Source of the DNA: Micavibrio aeruginosavorus
Lineage (GTDB): Bacteria > Pseudomonadota > Alphaproteobacteria > Micavibrionales > Micavibrionaceae
DNA length: 64,000 bases
Direction of reading: 5' to 3'
NCBI GenBank assembly: GCA_003241475.1
Contig: QFQB01000001.1
Location: 1-64,000, forward strand
Positions 26,903 through 36,500 of this stretch are shown one piece after another; the first letter of the stretch is position 1; each line of letters begins with the position of its first letter. The notes under the pieces were generated by a model. That model was not told where the DNA came from. It worked only from the letters and a program-made list of their open reading frames with translations, and did not search any database. A program made the position numbers and the translations under genes.

Positions 26903-29900
26903 TTAGGGCAGTTCCACGCGGACCGGCAGCTGGTTGTCCGTAGTATCCTGTCCGTCACCGTTTTTACCGAAATTTGTTTCTCCCCAGCACCACATTCCAC
27001 CATTGACACGGGTACCGCAGGTATAATCGCTACCCGCGCTGATGGCGACCCAATCCGACCACGTTCCCGTTCCTGCATCGTCCTTGACCTGAACGGGTTC
27101 TGTGCGGTTGGTCGTGGTTTGTCCGTCTCCCAGTCGCCCGTTCGCGGCATTGCCCCAGCACCACGCCGTGCCGTTCGAGCGAATTCCGCAAGCGTGGCTG
27201 TAGCCCGGGCTTATCTGCACCCAGTCATACCAGTATGTGCCAGAACCGTCTTTAACCTGTGTTGGAACATTGGAGTTCGATGTTCCGCCGTTGCCCAAAC
27301 GGCCTGAGCTTCCGGTACCCCAGCACCACGCCGACCCGTCGACGCGCAAGCCGCAACTGAATTCATTTCCCGCAATGGCAGAAGTCCAATCCGCCCATCC
27401 AGCGCCTGCAGAGCTGTTCAGTACTTGCACGGGGCGAGTTTGGTTCGTGAAATCGTTGTTGTTGCCGAGCGCGCCGCCAAAGGGCGTGCCCCAGCACCAC
27501 GCCGTGCCGTTAGTGCGCGTACCACATCCATGTGTTCCCGAAGCGGAAACCCTGACCCAGTCCGACCATCCAGGCGAAGCCGAGTCAGTGTTTACTTCCG
27601 AAGGTGTATCGTAAGTAGACCAGATGGTTCCATTGCCCAATTTTCCAAAGGAGCCAATTCCCCAACAATAAGCACGTCCATTACGTCTTAGACCGCAGGT
27701 GTGATCTTCGCCCGCATCGACCATAGTCCAGTCCGACCACGTTCCCGTTCCTGCGGTATCTTTGACCTGAACGGGACGTGTGCGATCTGTGGAAGTTTGG
27801 TCATCGCCAAGCTGACCGTTGTTGGCGCGTCCCCAGCACCACGCTGTACCATTTGCGCGAACGCCGCATGCATAATCACGTCCTGTCGAAACCGTGGACC
27901 AATCCGCCCATCCGGCAGAGGTGCTGTCAGTTTGCACAAGTGTGGGATTGAGTGAGTTTGTGGTGCTCTGGAAATTACCCAGCGCGCCGAATTCAGCCTT
28001 ACCCCAACAGTAAAGTTCACCGTTTGGTTGAATGCTACAGGAAATATTTGTCAGTGCCTCGAAAGTGCCAAGATATTTTTTCCAAATGACCGATGTCGCC
28101 GTTGGCAAAGTTGTCCAAGCCGAGCCGTTGCAATACTGCCATGGCGGCGTTACCGACGTGTTATAGCGCACAGCGCCAGTATTGGCGGCGGCGCAATCCG
28201 CATCTGTCCCGAACCGCACGGCGCCATTAACATCCACGGCGACGGCGGGCGTTTCCGTACCAATACCCATTTTGCCGTCCGTTGCGATGGCCAGATCGGA
28301 TGAGATGACGTTCATGAAATTCGTCGCCGCAGTGTTGTTGCGCCCGATCTCAAGATTGCTGTTGGCGTGGTCAATCCCGAAAGAGCGGGGAATCTGAAAA
28401 CCGCTACTTTCAAAGCCGTAAAGCTGCCGCGCTTCCGCATCCGTAAAGGCTCTGTTGTAAAGTCTTACGCTATCGAGGCCGCCTTTAAAGCGTTGCGTTG
28501 GAGAGGCCGCGCCGTTCTGTCCAAAATAGAGAGAGCCGTTTGCGGTGTTATCGTACTGCACGGCAGTGGCAAGCGTTTTAGAATTGCTTAATGCGCCGTT
28601 TATGTAGATTTTCTTCAGCGAGTTGGTCGGGTTGTAGACCATGATGACATGTGTCCAACTATCGTTACTGATCCGGCTTCCGCTGGCGAGCGTATCTGTC
28701 GTACCCGTATGTCCTGTTTCAAAATTAACAACACCGCTTTGGCCCGTCATGGAGGCAGCATAGCTGTTGAAAATCGGCGAGGCGTTGCTGTTGTAGGTTT
28801 TTGCAATGATCTTTGCGCCCGCAGCTTGTGTACCTGTTGGGTTTACCCAGAACGATAGCGTGAAATCGGCAGGTTGTAACGCTACGTTGCTCGATATCGT
28901 GATGTTGTCATCCACGCCGTCGAAAATGGCCGCACCGTCAATGCGCCCGTCACTAGGTGCCCAGAGCGTGCCGTTGTTCAATGTCCCGGTATAGCTACCA
29001 CCGTCGCTGGAGGCCGTTCCCGCGCTCTCGTCTAGCTTCCATCGTGCTACATAATCCGTGATATCCGTTGCCGTTGTGTCGGCTGTCGTCTTGAAAGTAA
29101 TTTGCGACGAGGTTGTTGCGGCCGTTGTTTCCAGCAAAAGCTGGCTCGGGGCGGACGACTCCCTCACCGCTGCGCGTCCTGCTGCCGTGAATCCAAACCC
29201 TGTAGCCGAGCCGTCCGGTGAGAGGTAATTCGCCCCGATGCCGACATTCATGCCGGGGCCGATGATGGTCGAAAATGTATCGTTCCATCCCCATAGCGGA
29301 TAATTGGGTATTGATTCCACACGTGACGGTGCAGGCTGGTCTGCTGTCAGAACGGACCCGTTACCAAGCTGTCCATATGTATCATCACCCCAGCAAAGAA
29401 CGCTGTTGTCTGCCTTCATCGCGCAAGAATGGCTGTTGCCTGCGGCAACGGCAACGGCCTTGCCAGCACTTCCCACTTTAAGCGGAGAGGTAAGTGGTGA
29501 GGGAGTCCCACTATTCCCGAGCTTGCCATCTGCCGTCTGCCCCCAGCAATAGACATCGCCTTCGGCTCGTAAGCCACAGGTGTGGTAGCGGCCGGGCCTG
29601 ATATCAATCCACGGTCCGGGTAGGGAAACCAAAGATGGTGATTGCGCATCCGTCGTCGTGTTGTTGCCGAGCTGTCCTTGTGCACCCGCCCCCCAGCACC
29701 ATGCAGATCCGTCTGCTTTTATGCCGCAGGCATGGTTTTCAAAAGCGTTGATGTTCACCCATGGCCCGAAGTCATTAACGGTTGCAGGTGCCGATACGCT
29801 ACCACTACTTCCATTGCCAAGTTTCCCGGATGTATCCGAGCCCCAGCAATAGGCGCGGCCATCCGATCTAATACCACAAGTAAATTGATAGCCCGCCGTT

Positions 29901-32900
29901 ATATCCGTCCAATCAGTTGCAGTCCCGATTTGCACAGGAGCGGCTTGCGTGGCCGCCGTCGATCCGTTACCAAGTTGCCCTTGCGCTTCCGAACCCCAGC
30001 ACCAGAGCGTTCCATTCGCTTTGACCCCGCAGGAATGGTCTGCGCCCGCGACTATTTTGCTCCACGGTATTCCATCGCTTACGACCATGGAAGGTGTTTC
30101 TTGCGTCGAGCTTATGGCTGTGTTGTTGCCAAGCTGGCCTGAAGAATCGCTACCCCAGCAGAAACCATTTCCATCGCCGCGTACGCCACAGCTGTGCCCC
30201 CCATAAGAAGAAATATTCGACCAGCCTGCGTAATTTGCCGCAGGTGTTTGCACAGTTGATGTTGTATTCAGTGTAATGACGACGCTTCCCGAGTTGCAAT
30301 TATTTGTCATCGCGTAACGAAGGCGGAGCCTATCCGTTGAGGCAAAAGTTCCCAAATCAACAGAACCTGTAAATGTCTGCGAGGCGCCGACAAGGGATAT
30401 TGTATTGCCAAGTTGTGCTTCGGTTTGCAGTGTGCCACCTGAATTTACGCGCCCGGCATATGCGTTGACGGCGACGCAGTCGGCTGTTGCAGTATCCGTA
30501 TAGTTCAATGTGGTTGTATAGGTCCGCGCTCCTTGCCCATCATCACGTCCTGGCGATCCCGCTTCGGTGTACGCATAAAATGTTGAAGTGGCGTAAGAGT
30601 TTATAGCGGTAAGCACAATACTACCCGTTGCTTGAGGTGACATCAAAAGTTGCCATCCCGCAGGGGTTAAGGCTGACGCGACAGTGGATAGATAATAGGT
30701 ATCGGTAGAAATACCGGCAACGGGGTAGGGGGCAACACTGTCCGATACCGCAGATCCATTGCCAAGTTGTCCTGTATTGTCGCGTCCCCAGCACCAAGGC
30801 TCACCTTCTTTTTTGACAATGCATGTGTGATTCTCACCTGCAACCAAAAGTCCCCGTGCCGTATCGATATAAGGGCTGGAACGGATTGGTTGGCGAACAT
30901 CGGCTTCATGCATCGAAACTTTGGAAAGTTGTACAGCTTCCGCAGGAGATAGCGCCCGGCTATAGACGCGTACATCGTCAATACCGCCGTCGAGATCCCA
31001 GTCTGTGCTACCATTTCCGTGGCGACCAAACCAAGTGTTTGCGCCCGCGCCCGTCCAGACGACATCTGCCGTGTTTTCAACATCTGCCGCCATCATTCCA
31101 TCGACATAAACTCTGAACCGATCATTAGTGCTATCAAAAGTGCCAACAACGTAATGCCATCCCGTTCCTCTTAATTCGCGGTTTGTCGGAACCTGGTTCC
31201 AGCCTCCGCTGTGGTGATAACCCATGCGAAGCCCAAATGTCGTGTCAGCAGAGAACATCACAATATCGCCGATGGAGAACAGGCTCACGCCATTGGTGTC
31301 GTAAGAGTTTATGTTGAGCCAGAAGGCGATCGTTCCTTGGTTGCTTAAATCCAAAAGGCCGGTGGCTTGTGCGGCCGTTCTATCGTCTTTATCAAAAAGC
31401 AGGCTTCCATTTCCATGCGGACCACTGGCCCAATGCGGTTCGAACGAGGACAAGAATGTCGCGGTATGGGAACCGATGCTATCAGCAAAAGTCGTTCCTG
31501 TTTTTTCATCCATCTTCCAATGGGCAACAAGTCCATCATCAAGCGGGTCGTCTAAAGTCTGGCCGCCGGATGTCGAGGTAGGAACCTTGTAGCCTCCAGG
31601 CGGATTGGGGCTACTGCATTCATATCCGGAAAGAATGTAAAAACCGTCATTTTCTGTGGCCACATAAATATAGTTTCCATCGCCCCAAACAGCATTGGCG
31701 CTGGTTGTTCCCGACCATGTTTCCTGTAGTGCGATAGTTGTGCCGTCAAAAGTATAGGCGTTAATGCCGCCACCATTGACCGCCACAAAAATATTAACGC
31801 CATCAGACCAGATATCATTGGCGGCAACTGCCTCGGAATCGATCATCGTCAGAACACCGCCTGTAAAGCCATAGGCGTAAAGGGTCGATCCGTTGGTTGT
31901 GAAATAATAATCTTGATTTCCTGTAACCTTGCCACCACCGTTTGTTCCTGCCGTGGCCTTGACCGTGAAGGCTGATCCATTGAATCCAAGAGCGGCAGGC
32001 GCCGCCGCACAATCGCCCAGCAATAAAGTTGTCCCATCGCCCCAAGAAGAGCATGCATTGACACCAGCATGAGTGCCCGCCAAGGTAAAGGCTGTTCCAT
32101 TGAAAGAATAGGCAGAAAGTCCGCCGCCTGCCGCCGCCGCATAGACGTAATCGCCATCAGACCAGACACTGTTGACGTTGGTGGCGAAGGCCTCATTATC
32201 AAGTTGGGTAAGATCGGACCCATTGTAAGAAAGAGCGACCAAGCGCTGGCCGCTTGTCGTTGCGCCGGCGTAAACATAGTTGTCATCGCCGCTCAATGTG
32301 GACCAGCCTGCGCTACCGCCACCGATGGTATCTATTTCGATTAAATTCGTACCGTCATAGTTATAGATGCCGATGCCATCCGATGCGCTGGCGATGTAGA
32401 TATCTTGATTGCGGGCGCCGGTACGCGTCCATATGTCCTTGATCCCTGTTGTGGGGGAAAGATTACCGACAGCGGCGAAAGGCCCACCGCGATTGGCAGT
32501 ACAGTTCCCCAGTTCGGGACGGAAATCAGTCGGAGCCGCTTCGCCGCTACCTGAAATTCCAACCCAGCCGTTGCCGTTTGCGAAATCACACATCTCGATT
32601 GTCGGCGGCGTAGTTGTCGTGTTGCGTCGAAGCTGACCGTTCTTTGCCTCGGTATCGCAATCTCCGGTGGCGCCTTCAGGCGGCAGAACAATCCCCTGAG
32701 AGGTTAGGTTTACGGCGCCATCAAAGCTCGCACCACCTGTGCTTGTCGATTCAATATTTTTGTCTATTTGCGCGGAATTGGCGTCAGCGCTGTTAATTTT
32801 CCACAAGCCTCCGCCGATACCGTTGGCTTCCGCATAGGTGTAGCTCAATACAATATCGTCGCTACCGGCTGGTTTGTTGAGCATAGGTGAATCCGGTACG

Positions 32901-33511
32901 CCATCACCATCTAAATCAACGTAATCGTTACAAGACGTTTCAAAGGTGCCATTCTTACCTGCGCTGATAACTGCGATCGCGGGCTGATCATCACGCGGCG
33001 CGCCGGTCAGCCTGTTCATAGAAGCGTCTGCAGGGACATCCGCGCATCCCGGCACTTCGTTTGCAGGAACGGAGTCGTGAATCGTGGTGACTGTGCCGGG
33101 ATCCCAAACACAGTAGCCGTATTCTGTTCCCCAAGGATCGGAAACGCTTGTCCCCATCGTGTAAGGAATAAGTCCGCCGCCTGTGGGCACAGGTTTTGAC
33201 CCCGGATCACGGTAAGGTAATCCTTCAACAAAGCCGTCGGAATCACAATCGCCGCCGTTCGTTTGCTGGGTGGTAGCGGATGCGATGGCCAGACGTGTTG
33301 AAGCCACAAGATTGTTTTGCGCGATAGTCGAACGGGTAATGTTGGCAGACGTTGCGCCGGGTCCTCGCAAAATCGTATTTAGTCCATAAGTAATGACGCC
33401 CGCCATTCCGACAGCCGCGAACAGCATCAAGATAGCGTTACCGGCCTCACGACCCCGCTGTTTCTTTCTGTCTATCGCCGTGCTTACGGTCATGTTGCCA
33501 TTATCATCCAT
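26903..33511 (-). CDS. Giant RCC1/LamG surface protein A (third gene of operon)
   Basis: 2202 residues. Order: basic leader, AG-NAILMLFAAVGMAGV hydrophobic helix (about 24-45), a DPWGTEYGYCVWDPG region (about 125-140), seven propeller-like repeats with YVYAA...AYSFNGT (about 354-637), LamG domain (about 655-860), seven RCC1 repeats with CG(I/V)xxDGxxxCWG (about 887-1400, with an inserted domain of about 150 residues after the first repeat), a second LamG (about 1489-1695), an LDVNG-like linker and YCNGSAW module (about 1764-1800), and seven more RCC1 repeats to the end. Secreted or anchored by the N-terminal helix. Starts 1 bp after gene B, hence coupled. Binding target unknown; adhesin-like. 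Confidence 0.85.
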   Translation of the reverse strand: MDDNGNMTVSTAIDRKKQRGREAGNAILMLFAAVGMAGVITYGLNTILRGPGATSANITRSTIAQNNLVASTRLAIASATTQQTNGGDCDSDGFVEGLPYRDPGSKPVPTGGGLIPYTMGTSVSDPWGTEYGYCVWDPGTVTTIHDSVPANEVPGCADVPADASMNRLTGAPRDDQPAIAVISAGKNGTFETSCNDYVDLDGDGVPDSPMLNKPAGSDDIVLSYTYAEANGIGGGLWKINSADANSAQIDKNIESTSTGGASFDGAVNLTSQGIVLPPEGATGDCDTEAKNGQLRRNTTTTPPTIEMCDFANGNGWVGISGSGEAAPTDFRPELGNCTANRGGPFAAVGNLSPTTGIKDIWTRTGARNQDIYIASASDGIGIYNYDGTNLIEIDTIGGGSAGWSTLSGDDNYVYAGATTSGQRLVALSYNGSDLTQLDNEAFATNVNSVWSDGDYVYAAAAGGGLSAYSFNGTAFTLAGTHAGVNACSSWGDGTTLLLGDCAAAPAALGFNGSAFTVKATAGTNGGGKVTGNQDYYFTTNGSTLYAYGFTGGVLTMIDSEAVAANDIWSDGVNIFVAVNGGGINAYTFDGTTIALQETWSGTTSANAVWGDGNYIYVATENDGFYILSGYECSSPNPPGGYKVPTSTSGGQTLDDPLDDGLVAHWKMDEKTGTTFADSIGSHTATFLSSFEPHWASGPHGNGSLLFDKDDRTAAQATGLLDLSNQGTIAFWLNINSYDTNGVSLFSIGDIVMFSADTTFGLRMGYHHSGGWNQVPTNRELRGTGWHYVVGTFDSTNDRFRVYVDGMMAADVENTADVVWTGAGANTWFGRHGNGSTDWDLDGGIDDVRVYSRALSPAEAVQLSKVSMHEADVRQPIRSSPYIDTARGLLVAGENHTCIVKKEGEPWCWGRDNTGQLGNGSAVSDSVAPYPVAGISTDTYYLSTVASALTPAGWQLLMSPQATGSIVLTAINSYATSTFYAYTEAGSPGRDDGQGARTYTTTLNYTDTATADCVAVNAYAGRVNSGGTLQTEAQLGNTISLVGASQTFTGSVDLGTFASTDRLRLRYAMTNNCNSGSVVITLNTTSTVQTPAANYAGWSNISSYGGHSCGVRGDGNGFCWGSDSSGQLGNNTAISSTQETPSMVVSDGIPWSKIVAGADHSCGVKANGTLWCWGSEAQGQLGNGSTAATQAAPVQIGTATDWTDITAGYQFTCGIRSDGRAYCWGSDTSGKLGNGSSGSVSAPATVNDFGPWVNINAFENHACGIKADGSAWCWGAGAQGQLGNNTTTDAQSPSLVSLPGPWIDIRPGRYHTCGLRAEGDVYCWGQTADGKLGNSGTPSPLTSPLKVGSAGKAVAVAAGNSHSCAMKADNSVLCWGDDTYGQLGNGSVLTADQPAPSRVESIPNYPLWGWNDTFSTIIGPGMNVGIGANYLSPDGSATGFGFTAAGRAAVRESSAPSQLLLETTAATTSSQITFKTTADTTATDITDYVARWKLDESAGTASSDGGSYTGTLNNGTLWAPSDGRIDGAAIFDGVDDNITISSNVALQPADFTLSFWVNPTGTQAAGAKIIAKTYNSNASPIFNSYAASMTGQSGVVNFETGHTGTTDTLASGSRISNDSWTHVIMVYNPTNSLKKIYINGALSNSKTLATAVQYDNTANGSLYFGQNGAASPTQRFKGGLDSVRLYNRAFTDAEARQLYGFESSGFQIPRSFGIDHANSNLEIGRNNTAATNFMNVISSDLAIATDGKMGIGTETPAVAVDVNGAVRFGTDADCAAANTGAVRYNTSVTPPWQYCNGSAWTTLPTATSVIWKKYLGTFEALTNISCSIQPNGELYCWGKAEFGALGNFQSTTNSLNPTLVQTDSTSAGWADWSTVSTGRDYACGVRANGTAWCWGRANNGQLGDDQTSTDRTRPVQVKDTAGTGTWSDWTMVDAGEDHTCGLRRNGRAYCWGIGSFGKLGNGTIWSTYDTPSEVNTDSASPGWSDWVRVSASGTHGCGTRTNGTAWCWGTPFGGALGNNNDFTNQTRPVQVLNSSAGAGWADWTSAIAGNEFSCGLRVDGSAWCWGTGSSGRLGNGGTSNSNVPTQVKDGSGTYWYDWVQISPGYSHACGIRSNGTAWCWGNAANGRLGDGQTTTNRTEPVQVKDDAGTGTWSDWVAISAGSDYTCGTRVNGGMWCWGETNFGKNGDGQDTTDNQLPVRVELP

Positions 33512-33512
33512 T

Positions 33513-36500
33513 TTATAAAGTTACCCAAGCAGAACCATTGCAATATTGATAGGGTGTCGCACCACCGACATAGCGGATGGCACCCGTGCGCAAGACGGTG
33601 CAGAGCAGGCTGTTATCGGCACCGATCTTCAGGCCGCCGTTGATTGTAAGTTTGTTTGGAATTGTACCGGAAGTCCCAACTCCAACACCTCCTGTTGTAG
33701 AAATTTCGACTTGTGGCGTAATAGCGTTCATATAGTTGGAGACGCCCGCATTATTTACGCCCAGTTCAAAGAAGGACGTTGTATAGTCAATGCCCGCGCT
33801 ACGGGTCGCGCTGGCTGTTACCGTTTTCCAAGATAATTGCGCGGAAGCGTTTGTTCCCGCAGCCTGAAGCAACAATTCAGAACTTCCGGGGTTTTGCCGC
33901 AAGACAGAATTGCCGGCAGACGGGAAGGATAGGCCATTGCCCAGTGAAGAAATGGCAGTCGCATCGTAGCTGATGCCTGCAGATGTTCCCATGGAGATAT
34001 TCGATGCGCCCGCGGCGGACAAAGTCGTACCGTTGTCTGTCCATTGCCACGGTGAAATATTCGGAAAATTTTCAACTCTTGAAGGTATATGCATCGGGTC
34101 GGTCACGATCGCGGTCCCGTTGCCGAGTTCTCCGTTCGCATCCGTGCCCCAACACCACGCCGAACCGTCAGTTTTTAGGCCGCATGCTTTTTCTTTCCCT
34201 GCCACAATCGTGGCCCACGGTCCTGGATCCAGCACGCGGCTTGGAACCGGCATACTAGAGGTCAGCGTGTCTCCATTGCCGAGCTGGCCTTTGTCGTCTT
34301 CGCCCCAGCACCAAGCGGTCCCGTTCGTCTGCACGCCGCAAACGGTTCCGTCGGTCAGAGAAACGGAAACGTCGAGCCATGGCCCGGCGTTGGAAACGGG
34401 GGCAGGAATAGAATAAAGCGTTGTGTTAATGGCGCCGTTACCGAGTTGTCCGAGTTCGTTTCGACCCCAACACCAAAGAGAGCCATCGAGCTTTACTCCG
34501 CAAACCGATTCATAGCCGCGGCTGATCTGCACCCATGGCCCTGCGTCGGAGACTTTAAAGGGAGACACTTCATCCGTGCCGGTTGTGCTATTACCGAGCT
34601 GCCCGTAATTGTTACGCCCCCAGCACCACGCCGAACCATCCGATTTGATCCCGCACGAACCATCATAACCCGCGCTGATTTGCGTCCATGTGCTGGTTGA
34701 ATCCACGGCGCTAGGCGCTTCTTGTGTGGCTGATCCAGCACCGTTGCCAAGGCGGCCGTTTGTATCTACGCCCCAGCACCAAGCGGTGCCGTCAGCCTTG
34801 ATTCCGCAGGCATGTTCCGTTCCTGCTGAAACCTGTATCCATGGCCCCGTTCCGGAAAGGGAGCTTGGAGAAGTTTGGTCCGCGGTCAGCACAGCACCGT
34901 TGCCAAGGCGCCCACCTGTGTCAGAGCCCCAACAGGAGATGGCACCGTTCGATTGTAGGCCGCAACTGAAATCGTCCCCCGTTGTTATCTGAACATATCC
35001 GGCCGTCCCGTTAACGCGGCTCGGTGAGGTTTTGTTGCCAGCGGCGCTACCATTGCCAAGCTGTCCATTATCGGCGGCGCCCCAACACCACGCCGTTCCA
35101 TCCGGTTTGACCCCGCAACTGGAGGCTTCGCCTGTTGAAATACGGCCACGGTATTTATCAGCGGCAAGAACGGTGGCGGCCGATAGAGCGGTCGGCGTAT
35201 CGCAAGCAAAACCGGTGAAGATATCGATCGGGTCGTTTTGGTATGTAACATACAGGTAACTACCGTCCGTGCGGAAGGCACGGACCTGATCTTCAATCGG
35301 ATAGGATGAAATCACTTTGAAGTTGCTACCATCAAAGCGCAAAGCCTGAATTTGTGTGCTTCCGTAGCCTGCAAAAATATTGACGCCGTCACCAAATCCC
35401 CAACTTAGTGTTTGGCCGGAATTGTATGTGCCAGCCAGCGTGAGGGCTGTACCGTCAAAAGAATAGGCAAGCAAGTTGTTGGTTGCAATATAGATGTAAT
35501 GACCATCTCCCCATGAAGCGCGCGTATCGCCGCCAGCGGGCGTGATTTGCGCGACTTGTGTGAAAGCGCTACCAGAGAAGGTCAGAACGTAAAAACCGCC
35601 GTTACCGGCAGAGACATATATGTATGTGCCATCCGACCATATATTCGATGCCGTTCCCGCATTGTCGAAAGACCCTGCCAAGGTGAATGTGCCGCCGCTA
35701 AAGCTGTAAGCCCGGACAAAACCACTTTCGGCAACATAAACATAGCGACCGTCTCCCGTAACATCGAGGGCGGCAGAACCTGGTGCGATCTGACCTGTTT
35801 TTGTAAAGCTCGTTCCATCAAAGGAGTAAGCAAGCAGATCATCGCTTCCTTGCGCAACGAAAATGGTCGCGCCGTCGAAATATTGCCCATTGATTGTGTT
35901 GCCATCGACATCTTGCTCATTATCAAGTCGCGTCAGTGTTCCCGCGCCGCGCGCAAAAGCACTCAGGCCGTTATTGTATCCACCGACGTAGAGGTAATCT
36001 TCGGTCATCAGCGGTGTGCGGTAATAAAATCCATTGTCGGATTGGCCGACCTTTGTGAAGGGCCCGCTACCGGCAGCCTTGCAGACATTCATTTCCTGAT
36101 GAACACCCTGAGTATCGGACGCGACATCTTCTTCAATCGTTTGCCCATATGTGCCCTCGTAAAGTGCCACCATTTCATCTGCAGAGAGTGCACGATTAAA
36201 GAAGCGGATATCGTCCATTTTGCCGTCGAATTTAAGCGAGCCGGAAACGGCGCTTCCGAACGTAAAATTATAAGGAAGGCCGGTCGCCGGTGGACCCACG
36301 GCTACACTACTTCTTTCGATCCCATCGACATAGGTGCGCAAGCGCGTTCCATCATAAGTACAGGCCACAAAATACCATTGGCCCGGTGTGACCGTAACGC
36401 CAGATGGCCCGGTACCAAACCAATTCCCAGAAGAGGCTTCTTTTTGCTCGCATCCCAGCGGGCTTCCCCAGTCATGGCTCCAGTTAAAAGTTTTATCATC

